64,000 bases of DNA from Dryomyza anilis (lineage: Eukaryota > Arthropoda > Insecta > Diptera > Dryomyzidae): NCBI GenBank assembly GCA_951804985.1, contig OX638135.1, forward strand, positions 67,716,507-67,780,506, given 5' to 3'. Below the pieces are notes generated by a model. It ran no database searches. It was given only the letters and a program-made list of their open reading frames with translations, and was not told where the DNA came from. This document shows positions 22,329 to 34,829 of this stretch, piece after piece. The stretch's first letter is position 1; each line of letters begins with the position of its first letter. The position numbers were made by a program, and so were the translations under genes.

Positions 22329-25300
22329 TTAAACATTCCATGGCTTCATAAAATCACTTGTTGTAGATGTAATAATAGGTCCTTCGCCGTTTCCAATTTT
22401 CTTTACATCATACCTATTGTTTATCTTAACCTTTGTTACAACGTACGGTCCAAAGAACTTTCCCTTGAGCTTCAAATTGGTTCCAAACTGTGTCCTTTTT
22501 ATTGCCACCATGTCACCAATGTCGTAACTTGCTGATTCCTTCTTGTTTTTGTCGTACTGCTTCTTCTGTTCTTTCTGTGCTTCTAAAATATTGTCTCGAA
22601 CAATTTGACGTTGAATTTCACGACTTTCTGCGAATGATTGGACCAATTCTTCATGCAATATATCAGATACGTTGAAGTCATCTCCAGGTCTCATAGCAAC
22701 ACCTGTAAGTACTTCATGCGGTGTAGAGTTAACCACTCTGTGATACGATGAATTTATGCAGCTCTGGACTCGATCAACGTACTTGAACCACTTATCTGGC
22801 TCATCAATCGCCAACTTTGAAAGTGTCGAAATAATAACTGAGTTGACACGTTCAACCTGTCCATTTCCTCTAGGTACTCCAGTTGTTATTTGCTGGTGCA
22901 TTATGTTATTAGCGCTGCAAAAATTTCCAAAATCATTCGATGTAATGCAGACCCCTTGTCCGTGATAAATCGTTGCGGGTATCCAAACGTTTTCGATAAC
23001 ATTCCAAAACGCTCTAAGACTTCTTTTGTGGTAGTTGATTTCGTAGGATAAATCCATGTGAATTTTGAAAATCCATCAACCACTACTAGCAGGTACTTGT
23101 ATCCTTTCGACGTCGAAGTTAGTGGTCCTAGATGATCCAAGTGAAGCGTGACAAGTGGTAAATCGTCTTTTGGAATAGGACAAAGTTTTCCTTCATGTTT
23201 TCCATATTTTCTGTTCATTATTATGCACTGAATGCAACATTGTATGTATCGTTCAACCTTAGCTTTCATTTTATCGAAGTAGTAGTCTCTCTTGATCGAT
23301 TTCATTGTCTTCTGGATACCAAAATGTCCCTTGTCATGTGCCTTTCGTATAACGTCTTTTTCCATACTTTCTGGCACAACAACAGTCTCTATACCATCGA
23401 AACGCTTCATCAGAATACCGCTGCACAAAAAATAATCCTCAAATAACTCATCTTCCTCCAAAATCTTCTTGATAGCTGTAATCCTGTCATCGCTACTTTG
23501 TTCTTTCCTAATGAGTGCTGATATAGTTGCTTCCACAACAAAAACTGGATTCCGACTCAAAGCATCTTACATGCTTCATACTTTCACCTTTCCTGTGCTC
23601 TATCTCGTAGTTGTATTCTTCAAGATATAATGTCCATCTCTTTACTCTCGGAGGAATATCTACTTTATTCACCGTTCTTTGGAACGCAGCGCAGTCTGTT
23701 ATAATTTTAAACTGCAAACCTAGTAGATACGGTTTCAGTTTTTTCACAGCCTCCACAATCGCAAGTACCTCCAACTCATAGGAGTGATCGTTTTTTTCAG
23801 CATCGTTGGTTGCTTTGCTCCAATAATATACTGGATGAAACTCTTGCTCGTTTTTTCGTTGGAAAAGAATTGCACCTAGACCAACCTTACTACCATCTGT
23901 ATGCAACTCGGTAACTGCCAATGGATCATAGATATGCAATACTGGATTATTCTGTAGTTTAGTTTTTATTTCTTCGAACGCCAGCAAATGTTCATTCTGG
24001 AACTGAATCTTCTTAACGTCTTTTCTGAGTAATGTTGTTAGTGGGGCAACGATCATGCCATAACCTTCAATAAATTTTCGAAAATATCCAGTTAACCACA
24101 AAAAACTTTGCAACTGCTTTTCTGTAGTTGGAACCGGAAATTTTTTAACTGCTTTGATTTTTTGTGTTGAAGGAAATATTTGCGAATTTGATACCGTGTA
24201 TCCAAGATACTCAACTTGTGTCTTCAAAAACTGGCACTTTTTCCAGCTCAATTCCAAACCATTTTCTGCTGCAACATCCAGAATGATTTTCAGCCGAGTG
24301 ATGCCTTCTTCGTATGTCTGCGATGGGATAATCAAATCGTCTACATAATGAATTACGATTCCCTGTCGTATGAGATCTGCAAACACCATATATACGAATC
24401 TATTAAAACTTGACGGCGAATTACTGAGACCAAACGGTGTTCTTGTAAACATGTATTGACCATCCGCTGTTGAAAAGGCTGTATATTTCATGCTGTCATT
24501 ATCCATTGGTACATGGAAGAACCCATTCTTCAAGTCGATCGTCGAAAATACTCTTGCATTCACCAATTTATCGATTTGATCATCGATCCGCTGCATTGGA
24601 AATCTATCTTTCTGGATTACTTTATTCAACTTCCGGAAATCAACGCATAGTCTGTAACTGGACTTGAAAATTCAGAATTGCTGGGTACAATGACACCTTC
24701 CTTTAACCATTCATCTACTTCATCTCGAACTATTTTGGTCTCCAACGGCGCAAGTCTCCTCGGACGCTGATATATTGGCGTTTCGTTATTTAAAATCAAT
24801 GTTGTTTTCACAGGACACGCCACTGTCTTTTCCGGCTTATAATTGTTACACAAATCCAATATGATGCCCTCAAACCGCTTTTCCACATCTAAGCCGACAG
24901 TTTCTTCTACAAGTTGAATGCTTGATAGAAATTCCTTCGATGTCTTCTGAATTTTCTTCAACGATATGCCTTCTGCTGTCATATGAAGCTCACAGCTTTC
25001 CAAAAATTCGCGTCCCAATATGATATCATAACCCATATGTGAGACTGGTACTACGTAAAATTCACAAGTATACTCTTCATCAGCAACGGATATCATAAGT
25101 TTAATTACTCCCAATGGATTGACTTTGGTAGATCCAAGTCCTACGAAGCTGCGACTGGTTTGACGAAACATCGGTGATCCAATATCGCGATAAACGTCCT
25201 CCTTCATCAAGTTGACACATCTGCCAGTATCCACCAGTGAATCAATGCATTTGTGTCCAATTTTTGTTACAACAACAGGTTCATCTTTTGCGATTTTCAA
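22329..25300 (-). pseudogene. pol: gypsy E pol: protease, RT, RNase H, integrase
   Basis: Protease has VDTGRCVNLM (Asp codon near 25231) and IILGREFL. RT begins after a deletion near 24660 that removes the strand between SSP and RLCVDFRKLNKV. The palm has HYVDDLIIPS (about 24330). RNase H starts ELHTDGSKVGLG. Integrase has a zinc-binding HDKGHFGIQ...CCIQC region and a core with LDHLGP, ITDKGSA and GNGQVERVN. A basic C-terminus with GDMVAIKRTQ and FGPYVV ends at 22329 in MKPWNV. Frame changes occur near 25500, 24640, 23550 and 22970. The catalytic residues are still recognisable, but no continuous polyprotein remains. Confidence 0.92.
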
Positions 25301-26278
25301 ACTACTTACATGCAAGTTTGACGTCGATGTTGATACAAAAGGATTTTGCACACAGTTTTTTGCGATGTGCCCAAAACAATTACACTTGAAACATTTCAAG
25401 CCTTTGCTTGCATTCGGGCAGTTTCTGGAGTTGTGACCTTGTGTACCACAACTAAAACACTTCAAACTATCACTCGGCGAATTATAAGATGGACTTTTTT
25501 TATGGTTGAAGAATTAATCCTCTCATACTCTTGAAATTTCACTTTTAGCTCATGAAAATTCGTCGCCCCGTACAGAATCATCTTATTCATGGAGTTGTCC
25601 TCAACGCCATCGACAATGTACCCTATGGTAGCAATGTCTTCCAAATTTATGCGAGCAGCCATCTCTCTAATCTCGTACATGTATGATCTCCATGATTCTG
25701 ATGCACGTTTCTTGCGTTGTCTGAGTTTTTCATGCACATCACGGCTGTTAACCTGTTTCTTAACTTCTCCAAGAAGCACCCTTTTAAACTGCACCCATGA
25801 AAATTTTCGCGCTCTCCAGACATGAATGCCTTTGCCGCACCACATAGCTGTTTCCTGCCGTAAACCAATGCATCGCGATCGGACCATCCGAATAACACTA
25901 TCATTTCCTCCATCGTCGTAATCACGATTCCACAGGAACACTATTGTCCTCGCCAGTAAATTTTTCCACCGATTCCTCAACGTCCTTGAATGTTAGCATA
26001 CGACCCCTCTCTATATAGTCTCGTGACGACGAACCATGCGGGTCATCACTACCCTGCGTAATTTCGTTAACTTGCGCGGCCTCTGCCCCACCAGTAGTAT
26101 CGTCGTCAGCTTCCGCAACTTCTTCGGGCGAATTCTCCTCATTTTCTGCTACTAAGGTCATCAGGCGTAGCTTCAGCACAGCCTTTGAACCCAGCACTGA
26201 GACTTCACGTCGACGTAGCTCTGCTTTCAGTTGTACCACGGACATCTTGTCCACCAATGATAAACTCAAATTCTCCAT
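25300..26278 (-). pseudogene. gag: gypsy E gag with SAP-like start and two zinc knuckles
   Basis: The likely start is the ATG at 26278, about 134 bases inside the 5' LTR. Residues about 10-42 (DKMSVVQLKAELRRREVSVLG) form a SAP-like helix-turn-helix similar in place to that of gypsy B gag. The middle is capsid-like (KKRASESWRSYMYEIREMA). The end has two CCHC knuckles, CFSCGTQGHNSRNC and CFKCNCFGHIAKNC (about 25459-25352). Three reading frames are needed, with shifts near 25925, 25850 and at a run of T (25495-25501). Two knuckles against one in gypsy B supports a separate lineage. Confidence 0.88.
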
Positions 26279-26411
26279 TTGTCCGTTTTCGTCTTACGTC
26301 TTATTACTTTTAAACTCGTCCTCTTGCACTTCTACGTTTTTTAAAACCTTACTTTGCCGCGAATTTCCCGTCTTGAAAAAGTTTTTTTTTTTTTAGGTTG
26401 AGCCCCCAAAA

Positions 26412-26588
26412 TGTGGTATCGGCACAATTAATTAAGAAAATGCGTAATGTTTTATTGAAATTATTTTCCAGAATGATTTATGAATATAAAATTTCTAAAA
26501 ACGAAAAACTAAAAATTCAAGGAAAACTAAATTTTATAAACGAATAATACGTGAAGTGGGGAACAGCAAGTAGAAGTTCGGTATCCAC

Positions 26589-26592
<4 letters not shown>
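26412..26592 (-). repeat. 5' LTR of element E
   Basis: 181 bp, four substitutions from the other LTR. On the reverse strand the LTR is followed by TTTTGGGGGCTCAACC, a possible primer-binding region whose tRNA I could not identify. Confidence 0.94.

Positions 26593-26670
<78 letters not shown>
26593..26670. repeat. (TA)n microsatellite
   Basis: A TA array starting directly at the CA end of the element E LTR. Confidence 0.96.
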
Positions 26671-26672
<2 letters not shown>

Positions 26673-26773
26673 AGTCAGCATATATCAAAACCAAAAATAC
26701 AGAATATTTGAATTTGATTTTTTTAAAGTATAACATTTGTACCAATTGATTTAATTGATTTAAAGAAAAAGTA

Positions 26774-26776
<3 letters not shown>
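26671..26776. repeat. Detached copy of the 27-31.8 kb repeat end
   Basis: This short stretch (CAAGTCAGCATATATC... AACATTTGTACCAATTG) matches the outer end of the right arm of the large inverted repeat (about 31745-31820) in the same orientation. It lies between two TA arrays. Confidence 0.75.

Positions 26777-26840
<64 letters not shown>
26777..26840. repeat. (TA)n microsatellite
   Basis: A TA array bounded on its right by the LINE 3'-end scrap. Confidence 0.95.
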
Positions 26841-26843
<3 letters not shown>

Positions 26844-26892
26844 GGCCCTTACAACCGTAGGACAGTTTGGCCGTTGAGATACAGGGGCGGAT
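26841..26892 (-). mobile_element. RTE LINE 3'-end scrap
   Basis: AATGGCCCTTACAACCGT and the next ~35 bases match the reverse complement of the LINE 3' end at about 41825-41877. Only about 50 bases remain. Confidence 0.65.
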
Positions 26893-27461
26893 CCAGAAGT
26901 ATAATTTGATTTTTGTGCGCATTTTTTTCTAATTTTTTCTAAGATGCGGCTCCAAAAATTTATTTTGCGCCCTTTTTCATATTTTCTCATCAAATACAGT
27001 AAATAATGAATTATGCACAACTGTAGTTCTTTAAACCAACTTTTTTTTCTTTAAATCAATTGTACAATTGGTACAAATGTTATACTTTAAAAAAATCAAA
27101 TTCAAATATTCTGTATTTTTGGTTTTGATATATGCTGACTTGTAAAGTGAAAATAATCATTAAAAATACGTTGTGTACATCTGAAGTAGTTTTCAAACGA
27201 GATGTCGGTATTGATCACCTTTAATATAATACACAAATTAAATTTTTTTTCCAAAGGTTACTGAGATATGTACACCTTCCTAAAATCTTCAAACTATCCT
27301 CTCTGTTTGGGTCCAAGGCTAAATTAGGGCGCGGTCGGACTTGTGGTACCTTTAACAACTGAGTTCATTTTATACACGAAACAAGTGTGGGTAGGCAAAC
27401 GAAAAGAAATTTAATCTGGAGTCTATTATACACTAATTACACTCAAGGATTGAAACCTAAA

Positions 27462-27585
27462 CGAATAACGGTTTCGATTTCGGTTTCGGTTTTTTCCGCG
27501 TTTCGGTTACGGTTTCGGTTTTAAGTTTTTGTAACGAAACGGTTTCGGTATACTGGTTCCAAGTTACGGTTTCGGTTTTTTTATA
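27462..27585. repeat. Degenerate CGGTTT hexamer tract
   Basis: Repeated (T)CGGTTT units with period about 6. Mirror tracts of CCGAAA are at about 31172-31290 in the other arm, and a second pair is at about 29224-29372 and 30205-30350. Confidence 0.8.
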
Positions 27586-28079
27586 AAATTTCTTTTTTCC
27601 AAATTTTTCAAATAATTTAACATTGTTTATATTGTGCTAAGTTATGTTCAATTTGTGATATTGAGGTAAAGTGGGAAACGAAATTTAAACAATGTTTGTT
27701 TTTATTTTACTGAAAATATTGTGTTATATGAATTATTTAATTGATTTCGCCAGGAAACAATTTCAATCGCGGCCACAAGCCAATGAAAAGCAACATTTTG
27801 ACTTCACCTGAGATATGATCTGAATTGCAGAGTGAGCCGAGAAGCGAACCTTAAACAAGAGCAGCAAGAATACATCGGTAATTGTCTTAAACTTCATGAA
27901 AAGAAGAAGAAGAATTTTATACAATTTCCATCCATAAAAGAAATTTTGAACCGCAATATCTGCCTGTATGTTCAAACTTGTCGAACTTGCACTTTATATT
28001 TCGTATTTTCTTAAGTAAGTAGTTACTGAGATTTTTATAATTTTACTTTTTTTTCTAATTTTTTCTGGCATTACCATTG

Positions 28080-28754
28080 TTTTTATACCCTACACTAAGA
28101 GTGAAAGGGTATATTCAGTTTGGTACGCCGTTTGTAACACCCAGAAGGAAGCATCTCCGGTATGGAAATGTTTATATATTCTTGATCAGCATGACCTGAG
28201 TCCTGAGTCGATTTAGCGATGTCCGTCTGTCCGTCTGTCTGTCTGTTGAAATCCCTACTGCTTTTAAAATTGAAGAGCTAGATAAATGAAACTTATAACT
28301 TAGATTACTAATATACCTACGCTGTATTGGCGAGATCGGTCCATTGTGACCTATGATCCGACCACTTATGTTCAAATACCTCATATAAAATGTACATATA
28401 AAGATCAATTTTTATGTATACGTGCTTAGGTAAACTTTTTTGGTCAAATATATATTGATATCATGCTCAAATACATGATAATAATGTTTTGCGGCGAAAA
28501 GACTTGTGGTTCACAAAAAAAAAATCGAAATTCGGTACACCTACCCATTTGTAAATATGGGTATCAAATGAATGGAAATTCTTCAGCGATTGAATGTTTG
28601 TAGTTATTTTCAGGATTCGTATACTTTGAATGGTAACCACACATATGTGTAGGGTATTTATAGTCGGCTTAGACCGACTATAATTTTGATAATTATAACT
28701 ATCATAATTACACCTACTTTAAAATTTCCCATGTGATCTAACCTTCCCAACTGG
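28080..28754. mobile_element. Insertion in left arm, ends related to ACCCTACAC / GTGTAGGGT
   Basis: The right arm (about 30745-30765) lacks this segment, which fixes the insertion. Near its left end is ATACCCTACACT and about 560 bases on is GTGTAGGGTAT. Inside is TATTCTTGATCAGCATGACC and a GTCCGTCTGTCC run, sequence I recognise as common in dispersed fly repeats. It is non-coding; its class is unknown. Confidence 0.7.
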
Positions 28755-29592
28755 TTTTATTATCTTATTATAATTCTATATTCCTTAATATATATTTCCA
28801 ACATTGAGCTGGTTTGAAAAATCACTCAAAAATCAATTAAAGGACCCTTTAAATGATATTCTATTGAATAGATCCTTTAAAATAATTCAATAATTATTCA
28901 AATGAACTTTTATATATTTTACTTATACAATAAATAAAAAAACAACATCATTAAAAATTAAATCATTTTTTAACAATGAGTTGCTGGTGTTTTGTTGTTA
29001 ATTCGATTTACCGCTACACAAATTAAAGAAAAAAAACCATTTTAGACCAAAGATCGTTGTTTTGGTAATATTGTTTCTCAAAAAACAACATGTTAATTTT
29101 TGTACAACAAAACATTTTTATTTTGGGAACTCCAAATTTTATTAAATGACATTTAAACATGCCCTGTACGTAAGATCTTCTATATAAAATAAAATATGTT
29201 TTTGTTTTTTTTTATACTTTTTTAAAATCCGTTTTAAACCGGTATAAAACCGAAACCGTTTATTTCAGTTTTGGATATCGGTTTATTTCTGATTTTCGTA
29301 TAACGGTTTCGGTTTTGGTTTTAAAAATGAAATAGTTTTAAACGGATATCGGTTTAGGTTACGGTTTTATTCCTTGATTACACTATTTATTTTAAAAAAA
29401 TGTCGCCTGCGGCGCTTCCTCAATATAACTTTCAAACGAAATATTATTCTATACAAATTCTAATCGCTATCATAAAAATGACCATATAATTACAAATGTT
29501 GCATTATTACCTTTCATTTAAATACCTATATGACCAAATATATAGGTGCACCGGATTTCGATTTTTCTAGGATATCACAGATCCGTGATACC

Positions 29593-29600
29593 CTATATAT

Positions 29601-29655
<55 letters not shown>
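29593..29655. repeat. (TA)n microsatellite at palindrome centre
   Basis: One of two TA arrays (the other at 29769-29811) that each follow a copy of the inner block ending CCGTGATACCCTATATATAAA. Confidence 0.95.
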
Positions 29656-29657
<2 letters not shown>

Positions 29658-29768
29658 CCATATAATTACAAATGTTGCATTATTACCTTTCATTTGAATA
29701 CCTATATGACCAAATATATAGGTGCACCGGATTTCGATTTTTCTAGGATATCACAGATCCGTGATACC

Positions 29769-29776
29769 CTATATAT

Positions 29777-29811
<35 letters not shown>
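29769..29811. repeat. (TA)n microsatellite at palindrome centre
   Basis: The second central TA array. It is followed by a direct copy (29813-29930) of sequence also found at about 26918-27065. Confidence 0.93.
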
Positions 29812-29815
<4 letters not shown>

Positions 29816-31830
29816 CTTTTTTTCTAATTTTTCTAAGATGCGGCTCCAAACACAGTAAATAATGAATTATGCACAACTGTAGTTCTTTAAACCAACTTTT
29901 TTTTCTTTAAATCAACAGTTTTATTTCCTTAAACATGAAAAAATATAGGGTGCGGACGGATCTGTGATACCCTAGAAAAATCGAAATCCGGTGCACCTAT
30001 ATATTTGGTCATATAGGCACTCAAATGAAAGGTAATAATGCAACATTTGTAATTATATGGTCATTTTTATGATAGCGATAAGAATTTGTAATTATGTAAA
30101 AAATAAAAAAAACAGCCCAACAATTAATTATAATATTTCGTTGGAAAGTTATATTGAGGAAGCGCCGCAGGCAATATTTTTTTAAAATAAATAGTGTAAT
30201 CAAGGAATAAAACCGTAACCTAAACCGATATCCGTTTAAAACCGTTTCGTTTTTAAAACCAAAACCGAAACCGTTATACGAAAATCAGAAATAAACCGAT
30301 ATCCAAAACTGAAATAAATGGTTTCGGTTTTATACCGCTTTAAAACGGTTTTTAAAAAAGTATAACAAAAAAACAAAAACATATTTTATATAGAAGATCT
30401 TAAGTATCAAAGCAACGATCTTTGGTCTATAATAGTTTTTTTTTCATTCATTTGTGTAGCGGTAAATCGAATTACCAACAAAACACCAGCAACTCATTGT
30501 TAAAAAATGATTTAATTTTTAATGATATTGTTTTTTTATTTATTGTATAAGTAAAATATATAGGGAGCCTGGGGTAAAGTGGGACAAGTTTAGAAAAGTT
30601 CATTTGAATAATTATTGAATTATTGTAAAGGATCTATTCAATAGAATACCATTTAAAGGGTCCTTTAATTGATTTTTGTGTGATTTTTCAAACCAGCTCA
30701 ATGTTGGAAATATATATTAAGGATAACAGAATTATAATAAGATAATAAAAAATCAATGGTAATGCAAGAAAAAATTAGAAAAAAAGTAAAATTATAAAAA
30801 TCTCAGTAACTACTTAAGAAAATACGAAATATAAAGTGCAAGTTCGACAAGTTCGAACCTTTCAAGTATACAGGCAGATATTGTAGTTCAAAATTTCTTT
30901 TATGGATGGAAATTGTACAAAATTCTTCTTCTTCTTCTTTTCATGAAGTTTAAAACATTTAGCAATGTATTCTTGCTGCTCTTGTTTAAGGTTCGCTTCT
31001 CGGCTCACTCTGCAATTCAGATCATATCTCAGGTGAAGTCAAAATGTTGCTTTTCATTGGCTTGTTTAAATTTCGTTTCCCACTTTACTCCAATATCACA
31101 AATTGAACATAATTTAGCACCATATAAACAATGTTAAATTATTTGAAAAATTTGGAAAAAAGAAATTTTATACAAAAACCGAAACCGTAACTTGGAACCG
31201 GTATACCGAAACCGTTTCGTTACAAAAACTTAAAACCGAAACCGTAACCGAAACGCGAAAAAAACCGAAACCGAAATCGAAACCGTTATTCGTTTAGGTT
31301 TCAATCCTTGAGTGTAATTAGTGTATAATAGACTCCTGATTAAATTTCTTTTCGTTTGTCTACCCACACTTGTTTCGTGTATAAAATGAACTCAGATGTT
31401 AAAACAAAAAAGGATCCTAAGGTTACTGGGGTTATCGGACCATGAACATAATAGCATATTAATCATGAGATCAATAACTTTCATTTCAGTACCTACATGT
31501 TCATATAGGTAGGTGTATAGTTTTCGATTTATCTAGGGTACCAAAAGTCCGACCGCGCCCTAATTTAGCCTTGGACCCAAACAGAGGGGATAGTTTAAAG
31601 ATATTAGGAAGGTGTACATATCTCAGTAACCTTTGGAAACAAAATTCAATTTGTGTATTATATTAAAGGTGATCAATACCGACATTTCGTTTGAAAACTA
31701 CTTCAGATGTACACAATGTATTTTTCATGATTATTTTCACTTTCAAGTCAGCTAATTTCAAAACAAAAAATACAGAATATTTGAATTTGATTTTTTTAAA
31801 GTATAACATTTGTACCAATTGTACCATTTG

Positions 31831-32510
31831 TACCATTTGTACCAAACTTAAGTTTTACATTTAACCTAGTTTTTTATACCATTTAATAGTTACTAATAGT
31901 TACTTGACCAATTATTGAATTAATTTACAACAGTGTTTTTGAATTTCAAAAATACTAAAAACGTTAAAATCGGATTATAAATCGTCGTTATAGAACTAAA
32001 AGTCATCAAATAACTTTTGTTTCAATATCGATTTTATTGCATTTTCAGCTATATACATTTGTTACCTTTCTAATCGAATAATCGTGGTTTTTCTAAGTTA
32101 ACTAGTTTTAAAGAAAAAAATTATTGAAAATCACTATATATATTTTGAACTAAATTTATATATGCAAAAATCCATAAACCAAAAAAAGTAAATTTTTCAG
32201 GTTTTTCAAATCTTCAAGGGGTATCTCAAACAGTACGGAAAACCAAAATGTTGTTGAAGAGGAAAACAAGGATTACTGGTTAAAAGTTTTTTCATGCAAA
32301 CAATTTTTTTGTTGATAAGTTCTTCAATTATATTTGAAACAATCCTAACCTTATAACGCAATGCGGATTGGACATACTTAAAAACTATATTTTGTGAATA
32401 TTTTTAATTATGAAAAATACACCAACACTTCTAAAACTATAAATTGTCGAATTTTTATCGAACTTTCAAAAATGCTATTTGGACTTATAGTTGTACAACG
32501 AAGATATTCA
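31831..32510. other. Unassigned AT-rich DNA
   Basis: Starts with a short run of TTGTACCA repeats (31808-31845). Otherwise no gene or element was recognised. Confidence 0.5.
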
Positions 32511-33060
<550 letters not shown>

Positions 33061-33065
33061 AAAAG

Positions 33066-34496
33066 AGCGCCGGATCTGCTTTGCGCGCGCTGACACCAGG
33101 TAGTGTTGCCAGGTAGCCGCTGGATCTTGACGCGCTGGACTATGTCAATGTCGTCAGATAACTCATACAGCTCATGGTTTATCCAGATTCGATACTCGTT
33201 AGCAAAGTAGATAGGGCCAAAGATTTTACGTAGAATCTTTCTCTCGAACGCTCCCAGTACTCTCTCATCGGTGGAGGCCAGCGTCCATGTTTCTGCACCA
33301 TAAAGTAGGACGGGCATGATGAGTGACTTGTAGAGCGTTATTTTTGTCCGGCGAGAGAGGGCTCTACTTCTCAATTGCATACTGAGCCCAAAGTAGCACC
33401 TGTTGGCAAGAGTTATTCTCCGTTTTATCTCCAAGCTGACGTCGTTGTTGCTGTTTACGCTGGATCCCATATAGACGAAGTCCTTCAAAATGTCTAACTT
33501 GTGGGTGTCAAAATCAGCTTTTTGTCCAAGACGCACGGACTCGTTCACCGCTAGATCCATTCGACGCGACTCTTTCTCCAATCTGGAGAATGCTGCGCTG
33601 ACTGCTCGTGTGCTCCTGGCAATGATATCAATATCGTCGGCATATGCGAGCAGCATGACACTTTTGTTGAGGATAGTGGCGCTTTGACGGAGTTCGGCAG
33701 CTCGAACTATTTTCTCCATTAATAAGTTAAAAAAAGTCGCACGATAGGTAGTCACCCTGTCGTTCGGTATGAAATGGCTCGGAGAGGTCTTTTCCTATTC
33801 TCACTGAGCATCCTGCAAAGCCTTATAAGTTTCGGAGGTATACCTAACTCAGACATTGCGGCGTATAATCGTGTCAAAGGCGCCTTCATAGTCAACTAAA
33901 AGGTGGTAGGTGTCGATCTATTTTTTTAGGGTCTTCTCCTGGATTAGACTCAATGTGATAAGGTCCAATCAGTCTGTTGACGATGGGCTTCAGCCTTTCA
34001 CATAATACGCTCGATATAACCATGTATACGAGAACCTTGTTTGCGCAGATAGTGGGATCCCCTTTCTTAAGGATTGGGCAGAGTATACTGAGGTTCCAGT
34101 CACTTGGCATGCTTTCATCCGACCATATTCAGCTTACGAGCTCGTGCATGCTCTCTATTACCTCGTCGCCTCCGGTCTTAAACAACTCAGCAGGCAGTCC
34201 ATTAGCACCTGCGGCTTTGTTGTTTTTCAGCCGAGCAATGGCTGTTCTGACCTCGTCATGGTCGGGTGGCGGAATCTCAACATCGTCATCAAGTACTGGG
34301 GTTGCCGGGTTTACTTCTCTATCGGTGGAATTGCTGCCATCATCCCCGGTCAGCAGTTTAGATAAGTGATCCCTCCATATCTTCAGTGTGCTCTGGATAT
34401 CTGTCACTAGATTCCCGTTCGCACCTTTACAAGAAGAGGCTCCGGATTTTGAACCTCCGACTAGGCGTCTTATTTTCTCGAAGAATCTTGGATTCT
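33066..34496 (-). pseudogene. RTE-like LINE reverse transcriptase, 3' part
   Basis: On the reverse strand: RT start with VRTAIARLKNNKAAGANGLP (about 34270-34210), PSDWNLSILCPILKKGDP (about 34107), the catalytic AYADDIDIIARS (about 33655-33620), FVYMGSSVNSNNDVS, the long RRTKITLYKSLIMPVLLYG block, AETW, and ILRKIFGPI with NHELYEL (about 33240-33160). About 55 residues (the RWLGHVERM block) are missing compared with the copy at 41.5 kb. Stops and frame changes occur near 33750-33900. The order and wording of the motifs match RTE-clade elements. The upper end is cut by the BEL element, and the LINE continues at 39345. Confidence 0.87.
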
Positions 34497-34799
34497 TGTT
34501 GTTGTTTGAATGAAAGGCTTCGAATAAACGGATTCAATATGTTGTTAATGTTTATTCTCAGAATAAATATTATTGCAATTAATTTAATTTATAAATACAA
34601 TTAATAGATTCTTACTTTGTATTGCCTCGTTCAGATCTCGTTCAAAATGAAAGTTTTGTTTTCGAGATATGACAAATGCTTCATAAAATATTTAATTAAG
34701 GACGATAGATATAAATAACAATAGATATAAATAACAAATTTAATTAAGAAGTATTTAAAAAAAGAAACTTATAATGTGAACATAAAAAACGTTGTAACA
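34497..34799 (-). repeat. 3' LTR of BEL element (303 bp)
   Basis: Reads TGTTGTTGTTTGAATG to GTTGTAACA on the forward strand and matches 39053-39344 with scattered substitutions and small indels (for example an extra ATAGATATAAATAAC repeat here). Both LTRs are followed by TAAGTA, so the true end could lie a few bases farther. Confidence 0.92.
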
Positions 34800-34829
34800 T
34801 AAGTAGTTCGTTGAAGCATTAATAAATAA

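Larger units (their letters stand above)
27060..31830. repeat. Large interrupted inverted repeat (~1.9-kb arms)
   Basis: The left arm (about 27060-29595) and right arm (about 29945-31830) are reverse complements with indels. They share the outer end (GGTACAAATGTTATACTTT), the AGGGCGCGGTCGGACTT block, CGGTTT-rich tracts, and the inner block AGGTGCACCGGATTTCGA next to the centre. The left arm has a 675-bp insertion (28080-28754). Two near-identical direct copies of the inner block (about 29478-29595 and 29656-29770) and TA arrays form the centre. No transposase was recognised. Foldback-type DNA elements look like this, but the family is unknown. Confidence 0.85.

Noticed and set aside
27763..28014. 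Small overlapping frames in the inverted-repeat arm, mirrored at 30913-31137
   Set aside because: They mirror each other only because the DNA is inverted and repeated. No family motif is visible, though a decayed transposase cannot be fully excluded.
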